Assembly: GCA_018360145.1 (NCBI GenBank)
Contig: SRPY01000056.1
Span: forward strand, 19,576 to 83,575
Direction of reading: 5' to 3'
DNA from: Claviceps africana
Lineage: Eukaryota; Ascomycota; Sordariomycetes; Hypocreales; Clavicipitaceae
DNA length: 64,000 bases
Position 1 is the first letter of the stretch, and every line of letters begins with the position of its first letter. Below, piece by piece: positions 1 through 11,589 of this stretch. The notes under the pieces are model-generated. The model saw only the letters and a program-made list of their open reading frames with translations, ran no database searches and was not told where the DNA came from. Made by a program: the position numbers and the translations under genes.

Positions 1-3000
1 AAGACCTAGTAAAAATTCAATTCCTAACCCTCCTAAAGCTCTAAATAGGCTAGAGGGGGATATAATAAAAATCAGCTCTACCCCTTATAATAAGCAGCAA
101 ATCTACCTATTTTTAGTAGACTAAAAAACTAGATTTAAGTAGGTTTTGTAAATACTTAATAAGGAGGGACTTACTGTATTTTTAGCTATTAAAAGCTTCT
201 TTAAATCCCTAAAGAATAAGTTTAGTACCTACCCTAAATATCTATATTTTAATAGAGGTAAAGAAATTAATTCTACTTTATAAGGCTAGCTAGCTAAAAA
301 GGGGATAAAATTTATAACCTCTTCCTCTTATATCTATAAGTAAAATAGATTAGCTAAGCATTTTATTTATGTTATTTTAAATAGATTACAGGCTACCTTA
401 CACTAGTTTAGTTTGCCGTTATTTTTATAGAATTTCGTCCTTTTTTTAGTTATAAATTCTATAAATTTATCAGTAAATTTAACTAAACTAGCGTGCCTAG
501 TATAATTATTAGCCAACGACTTTAATAGGCCCTTTATGCTTAATTATAGCTCTTTTAAAGCTATAGGCTCTTATTATAAGGTCTTAATTCCTTTAAAAAA
601 AAGACTTAAAGCTTAAAAGCTAGCCTTTAAAACAGTACCTAACAGGCTACTTACTATAGTAGGTTCTAAGACCTATATAGTATACATTCCCTCTAAAAGG
701 CTTATAATAAAAACTAGCTTTCTTAGAATTATAGAACCTATAGGCCCTATTTCTAGCGGCCTCCCTAGGCTTTCTATAGGGAATAATAGCTCTTTAAAGG
801 GGGATTTCCCTAATAAAAATGCCTTAAAACCCTCTATAATTATAAAGGGAGCTAAGGTAAATTCAGAACCCTTTAATCCTTTAATAGGGAGTAATTCTTT
901 AGAGGGGGAAAAACAATTAAATAAGGTTATTCTTAGTAATAAAGATTACTCTATACCTTATAATTAAATAGTTAGAAATAAGCTTAGCTAAGCCCTTAGT
1001 CTTAGGGATTAAAATTCACTAAATTTAACGCAATTTAAGCCTGAAAAAATTAATTTAAATCTAAATAAAATGGATATTGATATAGGGGCTTTTATACATT
1101 AAATCTACTATAAGGCATAACTTAAAGCAAAAGAAAATATGCTTAAAAGTAAGCTTAAGACCTAGAAGTAAGCTTTATATTTACTAAATAAAGCTAAATA
1201 GCTTAAAGCGATTTTTAGTGAATTTAAGCAACTTCTAAAGGCTAAAACCTTTAAATTTATAGAGGCAGACTAAGTCCCTAAAGGCCAGAAGGTTCTAAAA
1301 AATCGCTTAGTATTAAAAATAAAGAGAGATAAAGAAAATAATCCTCTTAAATATAAAACACAGTTTATTACTAAAGGATTTATATAAATAAAAGGGTTAG
1401 ATTATATAGATACTTTTGCTACTACTAATATTCCCCCTAGCTAGCGAATCTTACTAGCCTTAGTAGCTTAAAACAACTAAGAAATAAAGCAAGTGAACTT
1501 TATTAATGCCTTTTTAAATAGCTACCTTAAAAAGCTTATTTATATAATAATTCTAAAGGGTTTTATAGAATTTATTAAATAAAATCCACACTTAGCTAAA
1601 TTAGCTAAAAGCTATAGCTATAAGGCTTCTAAAAGGCAAATAATTATACTTAAAAAGACCCTTTATAGCCTAAAGTAAAGCTTTAAAGAGTAGCAATAAA
1701 CGCTAACTAAAGTGCTTAAAAGCCTTAGTTTTAGCCCTCTTATATCCAACCCTACTATATTCTATAATCTAGCAACTAAAACGTTTATTATCACTTATAT
1801 TAATAATTGCCTCCTTATAAAGCTAAACTTATAATATATTTAATAGCTTAAAAAGGCCTTATATAAGGCCTACTCTATAAAGGATAAGGGCCCTACTAAA
1901 TTCTTTCTTAAGGTATAAATACAGTGTAATTAAAAAAATAAGGTCTTAAAAATCCACTAAAAACAATACATTTAAAAGGCCTTAGTACGCTTTAAGCTAG
2001 AAAATTACAAGGCAGTTAGAATTTTAATACAGCTAAGGGTCTTAAAAGTATAGCTTACTAAGCCCTTAAAAAGCTAAGAAATTAAAGAATATTAGAGTAT
2101 AATAGGGACTATTATATACTTAATACTCCTTACTAGGCCTAATATTGCTTTTACACTATAGTGGCTTTCTATAGCCCTAGCTAGTCTTTATTTAAAATAT
2201 TTAAATGCTATAAAAAGCCTACTAAAGTACCTCTCTAGTACTTAGAACCTTACTATAATTTATAAAGGTCCCCTTAAAAATTTAAGTAAAAACAACGCTA
2301 TTAGCTACAGCTTAGTTAGGTTCTATAATAGCGATTTTACTAGAGATAGAAGCTCTTTTAAATTTACCTATATATATTTATTTAAGCTAGCTAGCGGCCC
2401 TATAAGTTAAAAGAGTAAAAAGGCTAGTATAATAGCTTTATCCACTATAGAAGCTAAATTAAATACAATCTATAAGACCTTTAGAGAGCTTTAGTGGCTA
2501 AAGGGCATTTTTAAGGAGCTAAAGGCCTTTATAAAGCCCTTTATTTAGATTTTTTATAATAACTAAGGCGCTATAAAGACCGCCTATAATCTAGTACTTT
2601 ATAGCCGCATTAAGCATACCTTATTAAAATTTCATTATAATTAACAATAAGTCTTAGCTAGGCTAGCTAAAATAGCTTATTTAAATACTAAGAAAATGCT
2701 AGTTAATAGCTTAATAAAGCCCTTAGCTATGCCCCTACACGCTATTTTCTTAGAGCTTATAGGGCTTTAATCCCTATAGCAATTACTATAAATCTTAATA
2801 CCTAGCTAAAGGCATTAAAACCCTTATAAAAACACTTAAAAAATATAAAACAATCACTAAAATAATTACTAAAATCAACCTTTAACTTTAATAACAAATT
2901 TTATTTAATTAGCTATATTTAACTATAGCCTTTTTTTAACTTTTACTAAAAGCCCCGCTTTTCGACCTTTTAAATCAGTTATCCTTTTTCTTAAATGATT

Positions 3001-3082
3001 TTATTTGGATTTATATAGATTTTTTTTTAAATTTAGCATTCCTTTTTTTATTTTAGCTCTTAAAATACCTCTTTAAAGGGGG
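1..3082 (+). mobile_element. RIP-destroyed Ty1/copia retrotransposon, 5' end outside the window
   Basis: Forward-strand translation in shifting frames, full of stops, still shows copia pol in the proper order. An integrase-core remnant lies at about 230-400 (reads like GIKFITSSSYIYK). The reverse transcriptase lies at about 1,260-1,850, with LDYIDTFAT near 1,400, NFINAFLNS near 1,495 and the catalytic box near 1,790 reading Tyr-Ile-Asn-Asn where active copies have Tyr-Val-Asp-Asp. An RNase H remnant near 2,430 includes ALSTIEAKLN. Asp-to-Asn and Gln/Trp-to-stop are the outcomes expected from G-to-A and C-to-T change. CA and TG dinucleotides are almost absent while CT and CC survive, the footprint of repeat-induced point mutation. 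The element cannot encode active protein. Family assignment is from motif order; exact boundaries are uncertain. Confidence 0.85.
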
Positions 3083-3100
3083 TGTTAAAAATAACAGCTA
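3072..3100 (+). other. Polypurine tract and start of the copia 3' LTR
   Basis: A purine run, AAAGGGGG, ends at 3,082 and is followed directly by TGTTAAAAATAACAG. This is the usual order of a polypurine tract followed by the TG of a copia 3' LTR. The far end of this LTR was not found with confidence; a TAACA near 3,219 before an (AT)n run is one possibility. Confidence 0.6.
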
Positions 3101-5777
3101 TTTTTAGAAGACCTTATCTACTATAAGGACCTTTAATAGGCCTTATAACGACCCTAACCCTAACCTTTATAGAGACCTTATAGAGGGCCTTTAAGTTAAA
3201 AGTTGGCGATAGTGCGCGTAACACATATATATATATATATATAGTAAGCGTAAAAATAGACGTTTTAGCTAAGAGCTTATAGCTATAAACGCCCCACTTT
3301 TCTAGCCTTTTCGCCCTTAATTACATACTTTAATAGCTAGTATACGCTTAATTAGGAAGCTAACAGACTATTAGCCTTAGTAATTAATTTTTATAGTAAT
3401 AAAGTATACTAGCTAAATTTTAATTAAAGATTTAGGCTACACTACTTAGTGGCTATAAGGCCTTAAATTATATAACCTATAGGCTACCTTAAAGGAAGAA
3501 ATAGAAGGTCTTTAAAATTAAATTATATAAGGACTAAAGGTTATAGAAAGGAAATATAAAGAGTTTTATTATTATTAAAGTAAAGGGAATTTTTCTATAT
3601 AAATTTCCTAATTTTTAGATTTTTAGGATTTTTCTATATATAGATTTTCACTAAGTAAATTTTTAGTGTATATATTAATAGATTAGTTATATAGCTATAA
3701 GTCTATTTTTTTATTTTCCTATATAAATAAATTTTATAGAAAATAAAAAGTAGCTTATAAGCCCCTACTAGCTATATAAATCTACTAATAAGCTTAGTAA
3801 ATATATAAGGAAAAATATTTATCTCTTTATAGCTACCTATAATTATATAGACTATTAATTAAATCTACTACCTATAATATTAAATAAATTAAATAAAATT
3901 TAAGAAAATTTACTTACATTTTATAAGCTAAAATTTAGCGTATTTTATATACTAGAAAGCGTGTATTAAGCTTTTAACGTAGGAATAAGGCCTATAGCAA
4001 CCGCTATAGCGCTGTAGAGACCTTTTAACCGCTGGCTTACTAAGCCTTACTACCTTAGTATTTTAGAGGGCAAAAGCCTCTGTAAACCCCTTATTTCTAA
4101 TATTACTATAGTAAGGATAGAAGTATAATAGCTATTTAAGGCTTAAACTTAGAGGCTTAATTAAGCTTCTATAATAAAGTAGCGTTAAATAATATAAATT
4201 TTAATTCTATTTTATAATAACTAAAGTGAACTAAAGATATAGTTATATAAAAGACTTAAGATTATATAGGCTATAATAAAGAATACCTACCTATTAACGT
4301 TAGCTATAAAGCAAACTAAGTAGGTAATATATAGGCACTTTATAAAGGCTTAGTTCTATCCTAAGGTAGCTTCTACTACTATAATAACTTAATATAGTAT
4401 AAAGAGAGGGATATACTAGAGTTTTAAGTATTATATAATATATTTACTTATAGCAGTAAAACTATTATAACTACTATTAACTTAAGCAATAAAGAATATA
4501 GTATTATTATAAAAAATAAGTAAAAAGAATAGCAGTTCCTTTATATAGCCTTTTATCTCTCTATATAAATATATTAAGTTATTAAAAAGTTAATAATATA
4601 AATTATTATTAAATTAATGCTTACTATTAAAACTTAAATAGTAGGTATCTCTTTTTTTAAGTTAAATTTAAAAGGTTTACTTATTATTTTTTTATTAAAA
4701 ACCTTATATATTTAGATAGCTACTTTATTTAAGTAATAAATAAAAAGAAAGTTATAACCTTAAATACAGTGTTTTACTATACTATAATATAGGCACTAGC
4801 CTACTTAATGCCGCTATTTAATAACGTTCTATTCTACTTATAGTGCCTATTTACTCTCTATTAAGTAAGGTATTTTATTTTAAGCTTTATTCTTTATAAG
4901 CCCCTTATTTATTTTTAAAGTAGCATTTTTAAAAGTAATAGCATTAACACTAATTATAGAAATATCTCCTTTATAGTCCTAAGCTTAATAACTATATTAG
5001 CAAGCTTTAGCGTATTTTTCTAAGCAGTAAGAGTTAATATTTAAGGCAATGCTATAGTAATATTTAACTGCTTTATAGTAATTATTATAGGGGATATTAT
5101 AGCCTATATAATAGTTATATATATATTTATTAAATATAGTATAAAGCTTAAAGAGTTTAATTATATTTACTTAGTTAATGCCTTTAATAAAAATAAGCTT
5201 TTACTTAAAATAAATATAAAAGTTATTAAAACGCTTATTTATATACTATTTAAGCTAATTTAGTTTAAAGACTGCCTATTTCTCCTAATAAAGATTTATA
5301 AATATACTATTAAGGTATTAAAGAAAGCATTAAAAGTTATACTTAAAGGTATACTTTAATTTAAAGAATAAAGCAATGTATTTCTATGTTTTTAAGCCTA
5401 AGTTTTAATAAATTAAGAACTATTTATTATAATTAATGCTAATAAAGTCTAAGTTAGCCTTTAATTTATAAGCTATAAGGCTTTACTATACCTAAAAAGA
5501 GGCTTTATTACTATTATATAGTGTCTCTATAGAAAGTAGTTTATACTTAAGCTATTTTAATATAAGGACTATAGTTATTATAAAGGTTATAGATATAGCG
5601 CCCTATATTACTACCTCTACTACTGCTATATAAAGGTATATCTCTACTAATTACGCCTTATATTATATAACTATTTCTTAAAGAAAGTATAGCTTATAAA
5701 TATTATTAAGTTAACCTTAGTAGTTATTACTTATTAAGTCTATATTAACTCTACTATATTTATTAATAATTAATAAA
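3101..5777. other. AT-rich RIP-mutated DNA, no gene seen
   Basis: The stretch is very AT-rich and has the same CA/TG depletion as the copia remnant. No open frame of useful length occurs on either strand and I recognise no protein family. It probably consists of further decayed repeats. A slightly less mutated patch lies at about 3,975-4,080. Confidence 0.7.
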
Positions 5778-6073
5778 TATTATAAACTAACTTAAATAGC
5801 TACTATAATTTAATATTAATAAAGTTATTATTAACTATAAAAAAAAGGAAAGTCCTTTATCTCTTTCTTTCTTTTATTAATTTATATACTTTTAAATCTT
5901 TATACACTTACTTAATAAAGTCCTAGTAAGGCTCTACTAAGAACAGTCCTAATAGAAGCATAATAGGGCCCTATAGGTAATATATATCCCCTATCCTTTC
6001 CTAATAAGGCCGATAAGCCCTTCCTGCATTATTATATATCTAGGATCTAAGCCACCAGCTCGAATCCATCACA
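5778..6073. repeat. Heavily RIP-mutated copy of a 296-bp LTR
   Basis: It aligns without gaps over all 296 bases to the copy at 9,503-9,798. By hand I count about 48 differences, and every one is T here for C there, or A here for G there. The last 8 bases (CCATCACA) are unchanged, while the first 8 read TATTATAA against TGTTATGG in the other copy. The 5-bp flanks (ATAAA and CTACC) do not match, so it is either a decayed insertion or half of a larger element. No coding sequence is present. Confidence 0.85.
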
Positions 6074-9000
6074 CTACCTCCTTTTAAAAAAAAGGGAAAA
6101 AAGTAAAGAAATTTAATATAGCTTTATTAATTAAGGCTAGCCTTCTACTTTATAAAGTAAATAGAAAAGACTATTAAAAAGGAGAGGTAATTTTTTTTTA
6201 ATTTTTAATTAATTATTAATTAATTAACTAATATATATCTTAGATAAATATAATAAAAATGCACTAAGCTTTTAAGCTTAAGCGTAGTGTATTATGCTAT
6301 AGATATAGGGAGTTTAGGTCTAATAGTATATATTCTTTTTCTTTTATATATAAATAATTAATTAATAATTAATTCTTAGTTTATTTTATAAATAACTTAA
6401 TATATAGGTATAATATATAAAATCACTATATTAAGATAGTAAAGGCAAAGGTTATAGAGGTAGAGAATATAAAGAGTAAGGAGGAGATAAATAATAATTA
6501 ATAGATTAATAATTAATTAATGCTAATATAAATAGAAATTTTGCTTTTTACTTTAGCTTAAGGTATATTATAAAAAAATAGAAGTTTTTTCTACTTTTTA
6601 AGACTTTATTTAATATTTATAATTAATTATATTTTATATTTTATATTTTCTATATTTATTTTATTTATTTAAAGTGTTTTTATAATATATATATATATAT
6701 ATAAATATAAAGATAAAAATATATAAATAATAGTAATTATATAATTATATTATATATAAGTATATAAATAATAGTAATTATATAATTATATTATATATAA
6801 ATATAATTATATAGTTGCTATTTTTATATATTTTTATCTTTATACTTATATATATATTATAAAAACACTTTAAATAAATAAAACAAATATAGAAAATATA
6901 AAATATAAAATATAATTAATTATAAATGTTAAATAAAAATAAAATAAAAAGGGATTCTATAAATAAAAAGTAAAAGTAAATTATTTATAAATTATTTAAT
7001 ATTTATTAAGTAAGCTATAAACTTATCTATATAGAAAACTTTAAAATAGAGAAAAAAACCTATATATAATTAATAAAGAATTATTTATTTCTTTCTTTAT
7101 TTAGCCCCTTAAGCCTTTCCCTTTTAAGTCTTTTTAAATTAAGTTTTTTAATTTTAGCCTTCTTTAAAGTAAGCTAAGCTTTTAAAAGCTTTATTTCTTT
7201 ATTCTTTACTTTAAGGCTATTTCTTTAAGTAAAGGGTCTTTAAGGAGTAGAGGCTTTTTAAAGGGTTTTTAAATATATTAATAATTAATAATAGATTATA
7301 AATAATTAAAAAAAGAGAAAAGAAATAACTTACCTTATAAACTTAGAAAATAATACTAAAGTGGCCTAAATATTTCTATATTTCTTATTTAAGCTTAATA
7401 ATTAATTATTAAGTAGAATAGAGAGGCTAGAAATAGAGCTTAATAAAAAGCTAGAGCTTATATTAAAGCTATTCTCCTCTATATTTAATAAAATAGTAGC
7501 TAAAGCTCTTTTATATTTACATTACCTTATAAAAATTAGTAAATAAGTAATAAAAAATAAATTAAAAATAAATTATTACTTACTTTCTCTTCTAAATCTT
7601 ATTAAAAACCTCCTCTCTATTAAATTATTTTAATAGCTAACCTAAGTACTAAAAGATATAGTAACCCTAACTTTAGCTAATAAGTTTTAATTATAGTATT
7701 TATTTTTATATAAAATATTAGTATAATAAGTAAAATAATAAATAAAGCATTAAAAATTACTTATATTTAAAGGACTTTAAGTAAAGAAGAATACCGCCTA
7801 CTATAGTTATATAATATCTTATAAAGCTACTTAATATAATTTAAGTAGCTTATATAGTTATTCTATTAAATATTTTATATTTCTAAGTAACCTTTATAAA
7901 GTCTAAAAGCTATAACTTTTTGCCTCTTATACTATACCCACTTAAAAAGCTTTAAAAAGTCTAAAATAAGTTAATAATTAATTAAAAACTTAATAATAAT
8001 AAACTTATATATAGTTAATAAATTTAAAGCTTTATAAAAGCTAAAAAAAGAGGAATAGTTTAGTAAATCTATTATAGTTTACTATAAAGAGATATTATTA
8101 TACTCTTTAATAAATTAGATTATTTACCCTATAATAAATTAGTAATAAATTATAAATAAAAAATAAATTATTTACTTATAAATACCTTTAGTAAAGTAAA
8201 TATAGTAAAGGCAAATAGATCTATTACTATATTAAGTAAGGTTTTAATGTTAAGGATTAATATTAATAGTAAGATATTTTAAAAAGCCTATAAAAATTAA
8301 TATAAATACTAAAAAAGTTATTAAAAATCACTTACTATTAATATAAGCTATATCTTAGTTTAAAGTAATGCTATAAAGGCCTTAGCTATAAATATAGTAC
8401 TACTAAAGTTAAATATTATATATATATTTTAAATAATAAAAAACCTTAGAAAATATAGTATAATAAGCAACGCTACTTTATATATTAATTATAACGTAAA
8501 CTAAGGGAATAACTAAAAGAATTAGTAATAAATTAGCAATATATTATAAAAGAAATATACCTAATTAAGCCTTAGTATTATAAATGCCCTAAATAATTTC
8601 CTTTATTTCTAAGTCCTTTAAATACTTAAAATTTATATTAACTTAAAAGGTCTTAAAGTTAGACTTTTTAAAAAGCTTAGCTTACTCTTTAAAAAATATA
8701 GCTATTAATAAATTAACGTTATTATCTTTAAAGATCTATATATACTAAGAAAACATTAATAATAAATTAAAAAAATATAAAAAATTACTTACTTAGTTAC
8801 TATTATCTTTATACTTAAAAAGATATTTAAAATAAATGCTTAGCTTAAAAGATCTAAGTAAATAATAAATTAACTTATACTTTTTAAAAAAGTATCTTAG
8901 CCTACTATTATTAGCTAAGCTTAGATATAACTAAGTAATTAATTATATATTAAATTTCTATAGTAATTCCTTAAAAGCTAAAGAATTTAACTATAAATTT

Positions 9001-9502
9001 AAAAGAAAATTAGCTTTTATTATAATAATAGAATATTATTTACTTACTTAAAGAATCTAGCTTTCTTTTCTCTTTTTATAATATACTTAGTAATTAATTA
9101 AGAATATATTTAAGTGTTTTTTTTAATAAAGAAGGAGGGTGTTTATAAGTACCTATTAACTTAATTATAATATAAAGAATAATATTATCTTTAGGAATTA
9201 TAAAGTTAAAAAGTATATTATAATTTACACTTTAAATTTAACCTTTTTTAAAGTGTAAATAAGTAATATCTATAAGAAATTAGTAATTACTTTATAATAA
9301 ATAAAAAAAGAAATAAAAAAGAAAATTTACTTACTATATTTTAGCTTTCTATATATATTAAGTGTAATAAAACAGTAAGACTTATTAGTTTATATTAAGT
9401 TTAGGCTATTAATTAATTATTTTATAATAGAAATAAAAGGCTAAAATTCTAAAGGAATTAAAGAGCTTTAATAACTATTATAATATTAAGATACATTTAT
9501 AT
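6074..9502. other. AT-rich RIP-mutated stretch between the two LTR copies
   Basis: Roughly 3.4 kb of very AT-rich DNA without an open frame or recognisable pol motif on either strand. If the flanking LTR copies once bounded one element, its interior has decayed beyond recognition by eye. The target duplication around the right copy argues instead that the two copies are independent. The palindrome at 6,611-6,931 lies inside it. Confidence 0.65.
6611..6931. repeat. Long imperfect palindrome with an internal ~41-bp tandem duplication
   Basis: The left arm (about 6,611-6,758) and right arm (about 6,791-6,931) are near-exact reverse complements. The outer part ATTAATTATATTTTATATTT pairs with its complement near 6,900-6,925, and AAAGTGTTTTTATAAT near 6,671 pairs with ATTATAAAAACACTTT near 6,857. 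The centre holds two tandem copies of a unit containing AAATAATAGTAATTATATAA (about 6,720-6,760 and 6,760-6,800). It could be the fused ends of a decayed inverted-repeat transposon or a hairpin-forming simple repeat; the low complexity weakens any firm reading. Confidence 0.6.
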
Positions 9503-9798
9503 TGTTATGGACTGGCCTAGATGGCTACTGCAATCTAGCGTCAATAAAGTTATTATTAACTATAAGGAGAAGGGAAGTCCTCTGTCCCTCTCTTTCTCCT
9601 ACTAGTTTATATACTTCTAAATCTCTATACACTCGCTTAATAGGGTCCTAGTAGGGCCCTACTAGGAACGGTCCTAATAGAAGCGTAGTAGGGCCCTATA
9701 GGTGGTATATATCCCCTATCCTTTCCTAATAAGGCCGATAAGCCCTTCCCGCATCATTATGCATCCAGGATCCGAGCCACCAGCTCGAATCCATCACA
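9503..9798. mobile_element. Solo LTR, lightly mutated, flanked by a TATAT target-site duplication
   Basis: The 296-bp unit begins TGTTATGG and ends CCATCACA, so it has TG...CA ends inside an imperfect 8-bp inverted repeat. TATAT lies immediately before (9,498-9,502) and after (9,799-9,803), the 5-bp target duplication expected from a retrotransposon integrase. No internal region follows, so it is best read as a solo LTR left by LTR-LTR recombination. A TATATA motif and an AATAAA lie inside. It keeps far more C and G than its surroundings or than the 5,778-6,073 copy, which suggests a later arrival. The duplication is AT-only and therefore easier to meet by chance. Confidence 0.75.
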
Positions 9799-11070
9799 TA
9801 TATATTATATAAAATATATTTTATCTATAGTTATAACCTAAGTTTAATTAATAAAAAATCCCTTATAAATTTAATAAAAAGCAGTATAACTTATATTATA
9901 GTTTAACTTAATAATTTAAGGCTTATAAAGCAAGGAATCTAAGAGATTTATTGCTTTTATATAAGATATTTTTCTTATATAAATAAAAAGTTATGTATAA
10001 ATCTAACTAAATAAATTAGTAAAAAATAAAAAATAAAATATAAAGAAAACACTTATAATAATGCTCTTCTTTCTATAAAAAGAATATATAATTTATTAAA
10101 AATCTCTTACTACTACTCTTAATATAAAGAAGTTACTTTATTATAAGCTTAATTTTTAAGTTATAAATTTAAGTGTTTATAATACTTAATTTTAGAATAT
10201 TTATAGTGAAAAATATTAACTAAATTAGACTTTAAAAAGGTAGAAGTTATTAAGAAGCTTAGCTTAAGTGCTTTTAATAAATATTAAATCTATTAAAAAT
10301 TAGTTATTTTTTTAAAAAAATTTATATAAAAAACTTACTATAGTTTAAGGCTTTATATACTAATTTAAATTTAACCCCTTAGTAAAAACTATATATATAT
10401 AGCTAAAATTAAAGGTTTTTAGCTAGTTTAAAATAAAAAGTAAAAAATTAATTATTATTATAATAATTATACTTTTTTAAATAAATATCTATTTAAACTA
10501 TAAAGGATTTACTAATAAAATAATAAATATAGAAATATTTCTATTAAGCTTATTATTTTTAAGAATATTTTAAAAAAATTAATAAATATATAAATAATTA
10601 TAAATTATAAAATATATACCTCTTTAAATTCTAATAAAGTAAAAGAAGTTAAGTTAAATATAAAGTCTTCCTTAACCTCTCTTTAATTTACTTTATATAA
10701 AAAAGAAGAATCCTAATAAATAAACTTAAATATAATAAATTAATAATTGTTTTTTAAAGGTTTTTCTTTTTTATAATATTTTTTTCTAATTTTTTCTAAT
10801 TTTTTCTAATTTTTTCTAATTTTTCTAATTTTTTTTAATAAAAGGGGTAGTATTACTATAATAAAAATTAATTAAGGATTAATTAAAAAGTTTAGTAATA
10901 AAGTAATTTTTTTTTTAGATTTTTTTAAAGATTTTTAAATAAATAAAATAAAGGTTATATAATAAGTTAAGAACATTATTATAAAGGCTAATATATAATT
11001 AATTATAAATAACTTCTTCTATTATATATATATAAAAGTTTTTTATAAGTTTATAGAATATATATATATA
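9799..11070. other. AT-rich RIP-mutated stretch with a 10-bp tandem repeat
   Basis: No gene is seen. Around 10,781-10,830 a 10-bp unit TTTTTCTAAT is repeated four to five times. The remainder has the same CA/TG-poor composition as the rest of the AT block. Confidence 0.65.
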
Positions 11071-11113
11071 CGTGTAGGCACGGGCGCAAGCGTGGGCGCG
11101 GGCGCGGGCGCTC
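11071..11113. repeat. GC-rich GGGCGC patch at the edge of the AT-rich block
   Basis: A run of alternating Ts and As (TATATATATATA) changes within one base to a G/C-rich patch built from GGGCGC/GTGGGCGC units and then returns briefly to AT. It marks the compositional border between the RIP-mutated block and gene-bearing DNA. Confidence 0.7.
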
Positions 11114-11169
11114 TAGTTATATAAGTAATTAATTATTAATCCATTATCTATCGATTAACAGTTAAGACC

Positions 11170-11226
11170 TAATCCAAGAGTTGTTGTGGGTCTGGATGGC
11201 CTGGCCCCATAACAACTCTTGGATTA
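11170..11226. repeat. Inverted repeat with 20-bp arms and a 17-bp loop
   Basis: TAATCCAAGAGTTGTTGTGG (11,170-11,189) and CCATAACAACTCTTGGATTA (11,207-11,226) pair with a single mismatch (G/T). The inner parts TGTTGTGG and CCATAACA resemble the termini of the 296-bp LTR family, so it may be a tiny LTR-end remnant; a simple hairpin is equally possible. Confidence 0.7.
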
Positions 11227-11324
11227 GCTAGTTAAACAACTCTGGGTTTATCTATAGCCTCATGGCGCTGCCGTGAGCGGACAGCGGACATGGAAGACGG
11301 CACCCTGCATGTCTAAGTACCTCT

Positions 11325-11589
11325 ATCTCCTTGGTGTCCACAAGGCTACATTCGCGTACCGATCCACTTAGTTGTCCAATCACAAAGGGGATGCAACGGT
11401 ACTTAGTGCACACACTAATATACACTATTGTATAAGTACATAAAGCATTTAGCAGTACATTATGCTACTTATATTAACGAATAAAATCATTTACTTCGGA
11501 GGTTCTTCAAAGTCACGTAAATTTACCCAATAAGAGACCGAAGAAAAATGGGGGGTACGCGAATGTAGCCTTGTGGACACCAAGGAGAT
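11325..11589. mobile_element. 265-bp MITE-like element with perfect 36-bp terminal inverted repeats
   Basis: ATCTCCTTGGTGTCCACAAG and the following GCTACATTCGCGTACC (11,325-11,360) are repeated exactly in reverse complement at 11,554-11,589. The 193-bp interior is AT-richer and has no coding potential. Size, perfect arms and a non-coding core fit a non-autonomous inverted-repeat transposon. I could not find a clear target-site duplication (left flank ...TACCTCT, right flank GTGCACA...), so a stem-loop made by local inverted duplication remains possible. Confidence 0.65.

Noticed and set aside
3150..3172. CCCTAACCCTAACC resembling telomere repeats
   Set aside because: Only two units inside RIP-mutated repeat DNA; a real internal or terminal telomere tract would be longer.
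9760..9798. tRNA-like B-box (GGATTCGAGC on the minus strand) at the LTR end
   Set aside because: No matching A-box at the right distance and no cloverleaf; it is part of the LTR end and recurs in both LTR copies.
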